From Cytobacillus oceanisediminis 2691 (lineage in GTDB: Bacteria; Bacillota; Bacilli; Bacillales; Cytobacillaceae), in contig NZ_VEEP01000010.1 of NCBI RefSeq assembly GCF_007678455.1, positions 62,001 through 126,000 of the forward strand: a stretch of 64,000 nucleotides of DNA, written 5' to 3'. A program made the position numbers and the translations under genes. Of this stretch, positions 1 to 7,243 are shown in pieces. Numbering within the stretch: the stretch's first letter is position 1; each line of letters opens with the position of its first letter. The notes under the pieces are model-generated. The model was not told where the DNA came from. It made no database searches and saw only the letters and a program-made list of their open reading frames with translations.

Positions 1-175
1 AAAACACCGCCGCCACATAGCCAATATGAAAAAAACCAACGATTATTCCCGATTGCGTCGAGGACAACCCCCACTCCCTCTCCACAACCGGCATCACCGC
101 AGAAAAATTAAACCACACCTGCATTGCCAGAAATTGAGCAAACGATAAAGTCCATAACAAACGAGTCAAACCCAT
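1..175 (-). CDS. MFS transporter, N-terminal fragment cut by the window edge
   Basis: An open frame runs leftward off the window from an ATG at 173-175, preceded by an AGAGAGG ribosome binding site. The 58 visible residues begin MGLTRLLWTLSFAQFLAMQ and continue through a hydrophobic first helix. A loop with VVEREWGLSSTQSG follows, then the start of a second helix. This is the usual beginning of a 12-helix major facilitator superfamily exporter, in which the loop places the protein before helix 2. The substrate cannot be told from this fragment. The 52-bp repeat array lies directly upstream of the start. Confidence 0.7.
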   Translation of the reverse strand, partial: MGLTRLLWTLSFAQFLAMQVWFNFSAVMPVVEREWGLSSTQSGIIVGFFHIGYVAAVF

Positions 176-244
176 CACCGCCTCTCTCTTTTAACATTAA
201 AATACCGAATTTTCGGAATTTTAACAAGGTGAGTTTTTCCTAGG

Positions 245-655
245 GCAGTTACCCATCAAACCTGTCCGAACTCCCACTTACTTCGGACAGCTTTTCTGCA
301 TTTCCCGCTAAACCTGTCCGAACTCCAGCTTACTTCGGACAGCTTTTCTTCGTTTCGCACTAAACCTGTCCGAACTTGGACTTACTTCGGACAGCTTTTC
401 TGCATTTCCCGTTAAACCTGTCCGAACTTCGACTTACTTCGGACAGCTTTTCTGCATTTCCCGCTAAACCTGTCCGAACTCCGACTTACTTCGGACAGCT
501 TTTCTCCGTTTTCCACTAAAGTTGTCCGAACTTGGACTTACTTCGGACAGCTTTTCACCTCCAGCACCCAAACCTGTCAAAATTACCTCACTTTCTTGAC
601 AACTTTTCACCTCCAACACCCAAACCTGTCAAGATCCCCTCGATATCCTCCCACC
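245..655. repeat. 52-bp periodic inverted-arm array A (about 8 units)
   Basis: Units start at 261, 313, 365, 417, 469, 521, 573 and 625, an exact 52-bp spacing. Six units carry the arms CTGTCCGAA and TTCGGACAG around an 11-nt loop, followed on the plus strand by CTTTTCT. The last two carry TGTCAA/TTGACA arms instead, the same arms as the array at 36.2 kb. The array lies between the yceI terminator and the MFS gene. It contains no open frame of its own. Function unknown. Confidence 0.9.
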
Positions 656-674
656 AACCACAATCCAAAGCAAA

Positions 675-709
675 CCAAAAAAACCGTTCAGAGTATCTCC
701 TGAACGGTT
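675..709 (-). terminator. Rho-independent terminator of yceI
   Basis: A perfect 10-bp stem (AACCGTTCAG/CTGAACGGTT) with an 8-nt loop is followed on the minus strand by a run of seven T. It lies 13 bases after the yceI stop codon. Confidence 0.9.
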
Positions 710-721
710 TCCAAATCGAAA

Positions 722-1249
722 TTATGCTGCTGGGTTTACTTCTAGTTCTACTTTGATCTTGATGTCTTTACCAACCAGAACGCCGCCTGTTTCTAGTGCT
801 GCATTCCATGTAAGACCGAAGTCTTCACGGTTTACCTTTGCTTCTGCTTCGAAGCCGTATACTTCGACGCCCCATGGGTTTGTGCCTTTGCCGCCGTATT
901 CGACATCGAATGTGACTGGCTTTGTTACGTCTTTGATTGTCAGGTCGCCAGTTACTTTGTAATCGTCGCCATCGCGAGTGATGTTTGTTGATTTGAAATC
1001 AATTGTTGGGTAGTTTTCAACATCAAAGAAGTCTGCTGATTTCAGGTGGTTCTCGCGGTCCTCGCTGCGTGTGTCGATGCTTGCAACATCGATTTTGAAT
1101 GTGATTGAAGCTGTTGTTAAATCTGCCAGGTCTGCTGCCTCAACATCAGCTGTATAAGAGCCGAATTGTCCTTTTACTTTTGATACCATCATGTGTTTTA
1201 CTTCAAATCCGATTGCTGAGTGCGCCTGGTCTACTACAAATTTAGCCAT
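722..1249 (-). CDS. yceI: YceI family protein
   Basis: 175 residues, full length for the YceI lipocalin-like beta-barrel family, which binds isoprenoid or quinone-like lipids in a hydrophobic pocket. Visible family features are the N-terminal HSAIGFEVKHMMVSKVKGQF-type strand pair, the ENHLKSADFFDVENYP segment near residue 70, LTIKDVTKPVTF near 105 and NREDFGLTWN near 140. No signal peptide is seen, so a cytoplasmic location is likely, unlike many Gram-negative members. The ATG follows GGGGGAATTTATA. The promoter region carries a perfect MhqR-like operator, which places the gene in electrophile/quinone stress. It is monocistronic with its own terminator. Confidence 0.9.
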   Translation of the reverse strand: MAKFVVDQAHSAIGFEVKHMMVSKVKGQFGSYTADVEAADLADLTTASITFKIDVASIDTRSEDRENHLKSADFFDVENYPTIDFKSTNITRDGDDYKVTGDLTIKDVTKPVTFDVEYGGKGTNPWGVEVYGFEAEAKVNREDFGLTWNAALETGGVLVGKDIKIKVELEVNPAA

Positions 1250-1273
1250 TATAAATTCCCCCTGTTTTGTTTT

Positions 1274-1339
1274 TATCTCGAATTCGAGATATGATTCTAA
1301 AAAAATATCTCAAAACTAATTATTTTTAATTCGAGATAA
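1274..1339 (-). promoter_or_regulatory. MhqR-like operator region of yceI
   Basis: The palindrome TATCTCGAATTCGAGATA at 1274-1291 is perfect over 18 bp and matches the known B. subtilis MhqR operator (ATCTCGAATTCGAGAT core). A second, looser pair of half sites (TATCTC near 1306 and CGAGATA ending at 1338) lies upstream. The same two-site layout occurs before the mhqO-like gene at 31.1 kb. MhqR represses quinone-detoxification genes, so derepression of yceI by quinones or other electrophiles is the inference. Confidence 0.75.
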
Positions 1340-1419
1340 ATTTATCATGAATTCAAGGTGACTGTCAATACCTTATCAACATTTTTTTTAGCAGAATTAA
1401 AGTTACTGTTTATCAAATT

Positions 1420-2064
1420 TTATAATGCTTTTCCCTCCTTCCCTTTCAGCCTGATCTCTTCGATCCTCCACTTTTCCGTCATATCGTAAAAGCCCCCACC
1501 TTTTGACATGACGAATTGATAATTGTTTTCCAAATCGTCAACGGTAAGATAAGTAAGGACAATTTTTCTTTTTTCAACATTAAACTCGCTAAGGTCCAGG
1601 ACTACACCAGGGTTCCAATCATGAGTACGATATTTAAAAGTAATAGTGCATGGACAATTGCCAGCACCATCAAAAGTGCCATAACCTATGAAATTTTGAT
1701 GCAATATTAATTCCATCGCTTCTTCATTATTCCCCGCCGCTTTAAAAGCTTCAACAACTTCGATCACATCCAAAAAGTCCTGATATGAAACAGCGGATTG
1801 CGCTGCGGCCATTTCATCCTCCAAGGTTGAAAGATTCCCGGCCAAAGTATCATTCTCATTCTTCAGATCATCCGCGATCCTCGACCGGTTTTCGACCTCG
1901 ATTTCCAGACTGGCAACCTTCTCTTCTAACCGCTTTTTGTCCTCCGCCAACCTCGAAGCCGAATCTGCTGTTCTGGCATTATCCAAAAGAGCAATCACTG
2001 TGATGACCAATAAAATAATGAGTACTGAGGTAACGTAATTTTTCTTCCCGCCCACCATTTTCAC
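1420..2064 (-). CDS. Hypothetical membrane-anchored coiled-coil protein
   Basis: 214 residues, not recognised as a named family. The N terminus has a short basic stretch (GGKKNY), then one transmembrane segment at about 11-28. A strongly charged heptad-rich stretch at about 32-92 is probably a coiled coil. A compact C-terminal domain follows, with a CPCTITFKYR motif near 138. This architecture suggests a single-pass protein with an extracytoplasmic sensor or structural domain. The start is probably GTG at 2064 with AAAAGG upstream; the ATG at 2058 is too close to GGGGTG. It lies 13 bp downstream of the next gene, so the two are probably cotranscribed. Confidence 0.7.
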   Translation of the reverse strand: MKMVGGKKNYVTSVLIILLVITVIALLDNARTADSASRLAEDKKRLEEKVASLEIEVENRSRIADDLKNENDTLAGNLSTLEDEMAAAQSAVSYQDFLDVIEVVEAFKAAGNNEEAMELILHQNFIGYGTFDGAGNCPCTITFKYRTHDWNPGVVLDLSEFNVEKRKIVLTYLTVDDLENNYQFVMSKGGGFYDMTEKWRIEEIRLKGKEGKAL

Positions 2065-2077
2065 CCCAATTGCCTTT

Positions 2078-2524
2078 TTAAAATTTCACGTTGACTTCTT
2101 CTGCGTCCTCCCAATTCGGATCAACTTGAGGAATGTATTTTTTCAATTCATCAGAGTAATCTTCAGGCTCTACCATGTTGAAAAGCTCAATATTCACCTC
2201 GGTATCATCTTTTTTCAATAATCCAAGGTAGCTCGATGACCCTCTCCAGAAATGGTAAAAGCCTTTAATTGACTTAATCTCTGCCGATTCCAGGTCTGAT
2301 TTGATCCATCCATCCTCAACTACAAAAACCACTTTCGGCTTGATTAAATAAATCGTCGCACGAACGAAAATCGGGACAAAGAACAAACACCCGATTCCAA
2401 ATGCTATCAAAATCCAATTAAGATTTAGGACGCCAAACAACAATGCCAGCAAACCCGGAACTGCGAAAACCGCTGACGCTAAAAATTTTACAACCAGCCT
2501 TCTCCGCCTCATCACTACCTTCAT
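2078..2524 (-). CDS. Hypothetical protein with two membrane segments
   Basis: 148 residues. A basic N terminus (MKVVMRRRRLVVKF) precedes two hydrophobic helices at about 14-32 and 36-58. The cytoplasmic or surface domain then resembles a small PH-like beta fold (KPKVVFVVEDGWIKSD) and ends in an acidic tail. The ATG follows GGGAAGGTGGC. It is the first gene of a two-gene minus-strand unit with the coiled-coil protein at 1420-2064. No function can be assigned; the pairing suggests a shared envelope role. Confidence 0.65.
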   Translation of the reverse strand: MKVVMRRRRLVVKFLASAVFAVPGLLALLFGVLNLNWILIAFGIGCLFFVPIFVRATIYLIKPKVVFVVEDGWIKSDLESAEIKSIKGFYHFWRGSSSYLGLLKKDDTEVNIELFNMVEPEDYSDELKKYIPQVDPNWEDAEEVNVKF

Positions 2525-2645
2525 ACTTTTGCCACCTTCCCATAGACATTTATAGGAAAATTATAAACTCTCATCCTTCCATTTTCAAAAATTTTCCACA
2601 ACATCTACAGCAAAAAATCCGCCCTCGTGTCGAAGGCGGATGCTT

Positions 2646-3548
2646 TTACGATCTCAGTTCAAAATAATCCATCGTGGAAGTCTCTTCAAAACCGCATGAT
2701 TTATAGAGGTTAAGCGCATTGGAATTGTCTGCCGCTACCTGCAGCATGATTTCCTCTGTGTTTGCCTCTTTCAGTTTTTCGATTGCCAGCAATAAAAGTG
2801 CCCGTCCGTATCCTTTGCGGCGGTGCTCCGGCAGTATGCCAAGGCCAAAAATCGCGCCAAGCTTCGAGGTCACCTGCAGATTCACTTTCCCGATGATTTG
2901 TCCGTCTTTTTCAACAAGGTACGAAGTCATCCCCCGCTTTTCCTCTTCCTCGGGAAGAATCATATCCTCGGCTTCGACACTTTCTTCGTCATCATTAAAA
3001 TAAATCACATTTTGCCTGGCAATCTCCTTCGCGTCCGCATTCGTCGCTTTCCTGAAAGCGAGACCTCCCCGCTTCTCTGTCGCAAAGCCCAGCGCCTCAT
3101 TTTTCAAAAACATCTCATATTCCGTGTGCTTATATTGCGCTCCACTCCCGGCAATAAACCCTTGACCGGCAGCCGAATCGCGGTCACTTAACAGCAGCAT
3201 GCTTCCTGAACCCCTGCGTTTCCACTCATTGACAACAAGCTCAAACAATTTTGAAAAAATCCCTTGGCGCCGATACTCTGGATCGACCATCCCATTTACT
3301 TCCCATGGTCCGCCAAAGCTGCCAATGCCAATATACCCAATCAGTCTCTCCCCATCGAAGTACATGAATTCATTTACTGCCTGAATGCCTTTTTCATTCC
3401 CGCCTACGCCCAGTTTATAATCAAGCTCGAGCTTCAAAGCAGTACGGTCATGTTCCATGCATCGCTCCTGGAGTTGGCCGACTATTTCATAATCATCTTC
3501 ATCAATTCCCTCTTTTAATTTGATCCACGGTTTCCCGATTTTCCTCAC
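2646..3548 (-). CDS. Tandem GNAT-domain N-acetyltransferase
   Basis: Two GNAT acetyl-CoA folds follow one another. The first has its pyrophosphate-binding loop at EYRRQGIFSKL, the second at EHRRKGYGRALL near the C terminus. The open frame extends upstream to 3605. That would overlap the previous gene by more than 100 bp, so a GTG at 3548 preceded by GATGGGG is the likelier start; this choice is uncertain. The substrate is unknown. Double-GNAT proteins of this size in Bacillus acetylate small amines or antibiotics. Confidence 0.8.
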   Translation of the reverse strand: MRKIGKPWIKLKEGIDEDDYEIVGQLQERCMEHDRTALKLELDYKLGVGGNEKGIQAVNEFMYFDGERLIGYIGIGSFGGPWEVNGMVDPEYRRQGIFSKLFELVVNEWKRRGSGSMLLLSDRDSAAGQGFIAGSGAQYKHTEYEMFLKNEALGFATEKRGGLAFRKATNADAKEIARQNVIYFNDDEESVEAEDMILPEEEEKRGMTSYLVEKDGQIIGKVNLQVTSKLGAIFGLGILPEHRRKGYGRALLLLAIEKLKEANTEEIMLQVAADNSNALNLYKSCGFEETSTMDYFELRS

Positions 3549-3744
3549 AAGCAGCACCCCATCTGTATAAAATCCCCACAATAAAGGATGTAACCATGAT
3601 AACAAGCGGAACCGCCATACTGCGGTCTACCCCTTCCATGATCCCAGCCACCATGATTCCCAACAGCATAAAACCTGATAGGGTAAAATAGACTAAAGAC
3701 TGATCCTTCTTCTGTTTGGTCGTATATTTTATTCGCTTAAACAC
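3502..3744 (-). CDS. Small membrane protein, 80 residues
   Basis: A GTG start at 3744 follows AGAGGTGTGAACCG, a good binding site. The product has a basic N terminus (MFKRIKYTTKQKK) and two hydrophobic segments at about 17-35 and 43-61, then a charged tail. I do not recognise a family. Its 3' end overlaps the GNAT gene, so the pair may be translationally coupled. Confidence 0.55.
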   Translation of the reverse strand: MFKRIKYTTKQKKDQSLVYFTLSGFMLLGIMVAGIMEGVDRSMAVPLVIMVTSFIVGILYRWGAACEENRETVDQIKRGN

Positions 3745-3839
3745 CGGTTCACACCTCTTTCTCCCAAGAAAATTCTAACAAACCATCATGTAAAAATAAC
3801 ATCCAGAATATTTTTTTAAAAAACCGGTCTAAAACAGTG

Positions 3840-3890
3840 AAAAAAATAAAAACAGCATGCTAAATCTCATATGATTTTTAGCATGCTGTT
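3840..3890 (-). terminator. Strong hairpin terminator
   Basis: A 14-bp stem (AACAGCATGCTAAA with TTTAGCATGCTGTT) is followed on the minus strand by TTTTTATTTTTTT. It would end a leftward transcript entering from 3.9-4.1 kb, where no clear gene is visible. Confidence 0.75.
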
Positions 3891-4168
3891 ATTGTTGCCA
3901 TAAGAATTTATGCCATTTGAACATTAGAGTTTGCACTATCATTAATACGCCATGATCTTGATGCACAACAAATGGTCCGGCTTTAGATGACAGTCCTTGT
4001 CCAACAAAGCACCCTCTAAATTAATAATGAAATGAATACGTATTGTATATTGTCTTCTTACTCACGAGCAGCTTAATTGAAACCAGAGATAAAGATTGTA
4101 AATCCAATGTATTAGTGATAGCCTGTACAGACATAGTGTCTTTTCCTATGTAAAGGAGTAAATACACT
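3891..4168. other. Intergenic stretch, no gene assigned
   Basis: No convincing open frame on either strand. On the minus strand a TTG-started 20-codon frame (near 3951-4013) follows TTAGAGGG and runs toward the strong leftward terminator. It could be a small peptide or a gene remnant, but nothing else supports it. Confidence 0.4.
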
Positions 4169-4321
4169 ATGCTTAGTAAGGATGAACACTTACTATTTAT
4201 AAGAGAACTTGGACGTTTACAGAACGAGTTAAAATACTGTAGCGATGACCAAGTAGGGAATGCTATTCAACAGGACATTCTACTACTCCTAAACGCATTA
4301 TCTTTGACTGCTAGAAATTAG
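4169..4321 (+). CDS. Small helical protein, 50 residues
   Basis: ATG at 4169 follows AAAGGAG with a 10-nt spacer. The 50-residue product (MLSKDEHLLFIRELGRLQ at the start, SLTARN at the end) is predicted to form two amphipathic helices. Its stop codon lies inside the stem of an intrinsic terminator, as expected for a real monocistronic small gene. The pattern REL-x2-L near residue 12 and a DILLL block near 36 recall the product at 57161-57373, so the two may be distant relatives. Function unknown. Confidence 0.65.
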   Translation: MLSKDEHLLFIRELGRLQNELKYCSDDQVGNAIQQDILLLLNALSLTARN

Positions 4322-4331
4322 CAGTTTTTTT
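4307..4331 (+). terminator. Terminator of the 50-residue gene
   Basis: ACTGCTA/TAGCAGT stem with a 5-nt loop followed by seven T on the plus strand. The stop codon of the small gene is part of the stem. Confidence 0.85.
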
Positions 4332-4509
4332 AATTCCGTCCATATGTATAAATACACTATCTTACTAAACATTCCTGCTTTGTATGTTCAATATGACTCT
4401 TTAGCTTCTGTTTCTAAAATTATGGAGTGACATTAGGATTAGAGATGATGTGGCAAATAAGAGGATAATCCCTACCCATAGTCACATTCCACCATAAATA
4501 CCTCGTATA

Positions 4510-4550
4510 CTCCTTCAACAAATGGCTCCCAGTCATACTGGCAGCCATTT
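4510..4550 (-). terminator. Probable terminator of the first doxX
   Basis: A 13-bp stem with one mismatch (AAATGGCTGCCAG/CTGGGAGCCATTT read on the minus strand) lies about 30 bases after the doxX stop. The T tract is weak. The 180 bases to its left hold no gene, only a second copy of the motif TAAATACACTAT that also precedes the 50-residue gene. Confidence 0.55.
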
Positions 4551-4577
4551 CTATTTAAAAGGGGGATTTTACAAAGG

Positions 4578-5093
4578 TTAAGCAGCGTTGCGTTCGACGG
4601 CTTCTCCGCGTTTGAATACAGTTTTGCGGATGAATGGAACAACCCAGCGGTCCAATCCGTATTTACCGGCGTTGAAGCCAGCAGCCAGGATGATGAACCC
4701 GAAGAAGATGTCAGTTGGGTTGTGAGATACGGTTCCGGCAAGGAAGAAGCTGAAGTTCATCACAAGTCCAAAGAACATCGCGGCAGTTGTCAGTGTTCCA
4801 AGCAGCAATCCAAGTCCGACAAGGAATTCCCCCAGCGGGACGATTGTATTGAAAATATCAACATTCGGGATCGCGAAGTTTTCAAGGAAGTTCACGTACC
4901 AGCCATACACCATATTTCCATCTGGACCTTTAACCGGGTTTGCGACAGCTCCTTTTAAAAAGCCTGTAGCGTCGAATCCAGGGCCAGTCAATTTGCCCCA
5001 TCCAGCAGTCATCCAGTTGTATCCAAGCCATACCCTAATGACAGTCAATATACCAGCAGCAACATTGTTTTCTCTTAACCATTTAGCAAACAT
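4578..5093 (-). CDS. DoxX family membrane protein, copy 1
   Basis: 171 residues with four hydrophobic segments, typical of the DoxX/SURF4-like family of small membrane proteins linked to quinone and thiol redox stress; MhqP of B. subtilis belongs to it. Features are RVWLGYNWMTAGWGKL near residue 25, an NVDIFNTIVPLGEFLVGLGLLLG helix pair, and FFGFIILAAGFNAGKYGLDRWVVPF near the C terminus. ATG at 5093 is spaced 8 nt from GGAG; the upstream GTG has no spacer. The protein and its promoter are nearly identical to 7244-7759. The promoter has an MhqR-like dyad on the -35 and an exact Rex site. Confidence 0.9.
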   Translation of the reverse strand: MFAKWLRENNVAAGILTVIRVWLGYNWMTAGWGKLTGPGFDATGFLKGAVANPVKGPDGNMVYGWYVNFLENFAIPNVDIFNTIVPLGEFLVGLGLLLGTLTTAAMFFGLVMNFSFFLAGTVSHNPTDIFFGFIILAAGFNAGKYGLDRWVVPFIRKTVFKRGEAVERNAA

Positions 5094-5114
5094 GTTCCTC
5101 ACTCCAATAAGTTA

Positions 5115-5185
5115 ATTAGTATTATTACACTCTTAAGATATCAAATTCATCTTGAAAATAGTGCGTTTTGTGAACAAATTCACAA
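5115..5185 (-). promoter_or_regulatory. doxX copy 1 promoter with MhqR-like dyad and Rex site
   Basis: Reading leftward, TTGTGAACAAATTCACAA at 5168-5185 is an exact match to the Rex consensus (TTGTGAA-N4-TTCACAA). Downstream, TTGATA (5139-5144) and ACTAAT (5115-5120) with an 18-bp spacer form a plausible promoter. The -35 is embedded in a dyad with AAGAT and ATCTT arms (5135-5153) resembling an MhqR half-site pair. Confidence 0.65.
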
Positions 5186-5342
5186 TTCCGTTGAAATCTT
5201 TTGAACGAATGGTGACAATGGCGTTTTTAGAGGACAATTTTTAAAAAGGCTGCCTTCTCTTGACTATTGATGATCATCTTTCTTCCGCAATCCAACCAAC
5301 TTCCGTACAACAGGAAGAGGCAAAACTTCCTTCCTGCCCCCT

Positions 5343-5371
5343 GCATATCGCTCCAAAATTTAGACATCATA
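5343..5371 (+). promoter_or_regulatory. Probable sigma-G promoter of the yhcN-like gene
   Basis: GCATA at 5343-5347 and CATCATA at 5365-5371 with a 17-bp spacer fit the forespore sigma-G consensus (GMATR, CATnnTA). The ATG lies 32 bases downstream, and members of this lipoprotein family are sporulation-expressed in B. subtilis. Confidence 0.5.
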
Positions 5372-5403
5372 AAGATGACTAAACCAAACTAGGAGTGATC
5401 TAG

Positions 5404-6102
5404 ATGAAAAAATCAATCATCATTGCAGGATGTGCAGTTTTTACAATGGGCCTGGCCGGATGCGGAGCGAATAATAATGCAGCCGAAAACAATCGTGACC
5501 AGCAGGTAGAAATCAACCAGGTTAGACGTGGTCCTGTAGCTACCGAGGATAACAGACTTCAGCTTGCTGACCGTACGGAACGCCAAATTGAGCAGATGCC
5601 CGAGGTTGATGATGCACGGGTCATCATCTCCGATAACAATGCGTATGTTGGAGTAAGACTGGCGGACAATAACCTCGACAACGATGGAAATGCTCAGGTC
5701 AATGATGCACTGGATGGCAATGGCAGGACTTTTGCCAAAAATGGCCGCGTTGACCAGGATGACAGCTCAGCCGGGAATGATGGCATTATTGACGGGCAGG
5801 GCGATGCTGGAAAAGACCGCAGGAATGATGGCAATAATGGTGCCAATATATTGGGCAATGGAAATGACAATGACATGAATGGAACAGTCCGCAATAATGG
5901 CAAGACAGTAACTTTATTGGAAAAGCAGATTGAGCAAAGAGTCCGCCAGACTAACAAAGGGATCGACAGAGTTTATGTTTCTGTTGACCGCACCGCTTAT
6001 AACAGAATGGGAACCTTCGCCGATGATATCCGCACCGACAGAAACAGGGACGGCCTGTTCGAAGATTTCCGCAATTCGATGGACGATCTCTTCAGAAGAT
6101 AA
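5404..6102 (+). CDS. YhcN/YlaJ family sporulation lipoprotein
   Basis: 232 residues. The signal peptide MKKSIIIAGCAVFTMGLAGC ends in a lipobox (LAGC), so the mature protein is lipid-anchored at Cys20. The DARVIISDNNAYVGVRL block near residue 75 and GIDRVYVSVDRTAYNRM near 190 are the two strands characteristic of YhcN/YlaJ spore membrane lipoproteins. Between them lies a long insertion very rich in Asn, Asp and Gly (about 95-165), unusual for the family and probably disordered. A sigma-G-like promoter and a dedicated terminator flank the gene. The likely location is the inner spore membrane, with a role in germination or outgrowth. Confidence 0.85.
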   Translation: MKKSIIIAGCAVFTMGLAGCGANNNAAENNRDQQVEINQVRRGPVATEDNRLQLADRTERQIEQMPEVDDARVIISDNNAYVGVRLADNNLDNDGNAQVNDALDGNGRTFAKNGRVDQDDSSAGNDGIIDGQGDAGKDRRNDGNNGANILGNGNDNDMNGTVRNNGKTVTLLEKQIEQRVRQTNKGIDRVYVSVDRTAYNRMGTFADDIRTDRNRDGLFEDFRNSMDDLFRR

Positions 6103-6106
6103 AATC

Positions 6107-6138
6107 AAAAGCATAGGATTTGCTTCCTATGCTTTTTT
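6107..6138 (+). terminator. Terminator of the sporulation lipoprotein gene
   Basis: AAAGCATAGGA/TCCTATGCTTT stem with a 6-nt loop followed by TTTT on the plus strand, directly after the stop codon. Confidence 0.9.
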
Positions 6139-6212
6139 GCTGCCCATTAAAAACAGGAATTTCTCCCTTTCCTCGCGAAATATATCTTAGATCTATACTA
6201 AGGGAGATTAAC

Positions 6213-7184
6213 ATGGTCGTTGACACTGAGATAAAAGAGGAGATCTTTGAAGCGGTCACACGCTTGTTTGGAATCGAAATTCAAAGCTGGAATCCAATCC
6301 ATTTAGGATATAAAAACTTAAAATGGCAGGTCAAAACAACTGCCGGCGATTTATTTGTAAAGCAATATAACAAGCAGCGATATCCGGAGGAAAGGGTTCC
6401 CGGCCTGGAAAAAGCACTGCAGATTCAAAACATGTTGTACGAGGAGGGCCTGCCGTGTCCTAAGCTTTTTCCCTATAAAGGGAATTTCGTCTTAAATACG
6501 GAGAATGGCGAACGCTTCGTTCTCATGGGTTTTAATAAGGGATTCACCCTCCCTCCAGGCAGCGCTAACTCCTATCAAATGTATAGTCTGGGAAAGGTCA
6601 TTGGCAGGATGCACGTGCTGCTTGAGAAAAATATAGCCAGGGAACCGCTTCATTGGGATCTTTTATCAAAACCTGAAATGCTGGAAAACTGGAATGAGAG
6701 ATATGAAGAAGCCATTGCTCTTGATTGCAGCAAAACCCTTCAAAATCTGGAGATACAAAGAAGGATTCTCGCGGAAAACGATACATCCTTATTTACTCAA
6801 TGTGATAAAGGCTGGGCACATTGGGACTTGTTTGCGGATAATATTTTATTCAGCGAGAATGGGGTTTCTTCAATTCTTGATTTTGACCGGATGAATGTTG
6901 TCTATACCGATTTTGATATTTCACGGCCGATCTTGTCATGCTGCGTTGATGAAAATCGAATGAACGTGGATGGCGTTTCGGCATTTGTCAGAGGTTATCG
7001 GGAGTACAAGCCCCTGCCTTTTGCACAACTGATAAAATCGATAAAACTAACCTGGTGGAGAGAAGCTGAATGGGTCCGGGTTGAGAAGCCTGGAGACTCC
7101 ACGCCCCTTAAACGGTTCAGTGAAGAGAATGTGTGGATAGCGGAAAATTGGGATTGCCTGGAGGACTTGTTTTCAGGAATATAA
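6213..7184 (+). CDS. Aminoglycoside phosphotransferase-like (APH/ChoK fold) protein
   Basis: 323 residues from the ATG at 6213, which follows AAGGGAG by 6 nt; the longer upstream frame lacks a binding site and runs through the preceding terminator. The protein-kinase-like fold shows a G-loop-proximal KNLKWQVKT strand, a lysine in LFVKQYN, the Brenner catalytic motif HWDLFADNILF near residue 205 and the metal-binding SILDFDRM near 225. These match the phosphotransferase family that includes spore-coat kinases such as CotS/YtaA. With a sporulation lipoprotein upstream, a spore-coat or capsule role is as likely as small-molecule phosphorylation. Confidence 0.8.
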   Translation: MVVDTEIKEEIFEAVTRLFGIEIQSWNPIHLGYKNLKWQVKTTAGDLFVKQYNKQRYPEERVPGLEKALQIQNMLYEEGLPCPKLFPYKGNFVLNTENGERFVLMGFNKGFTLPPGSANSYQMYSLGKVIGRMHVLLEKNIAREPLHWDLLSKPEMLENWNERYEEAIALDCSKTLQNLEIQRRILAENDTSLFTQCDKGWAHWDLFADNILFSENGVSSILDFDRMNVVYTDFDISRPILSCCVDENRMNVDGVSAFVRGYREYKPLPFAQLIKSIKLTWWREAEWVRVEKPGDSTPLKRFSEENVWIAENWDCLEDLFSGI

Positions 7185-7211
7185 AAATGCTGCCAGGATT
7201 TCCCGGCAGCA
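7183..7211 (-). terminator. Terminator of the second doxX (shared with the phosphotransferase)
   Basis: TGCTGCC and GGCAGCA arms flank a G/C-rich loop. On the minus strand the stem is followed by TTTTTATA. The genes converge here, so it may serve both. Confidence 0.8.
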
Positions 7212-7243
7212 CGATTTATGAATATGGGGGGAGTTAACTCTGG

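Noticed and set aside
2443-2667. Plus-strand ORF opposite the two hypothetical membrane genes
   Set aside because: It is antisense to a better-supported gene, has no ribosome site, and runs through the intergenic hairpin.
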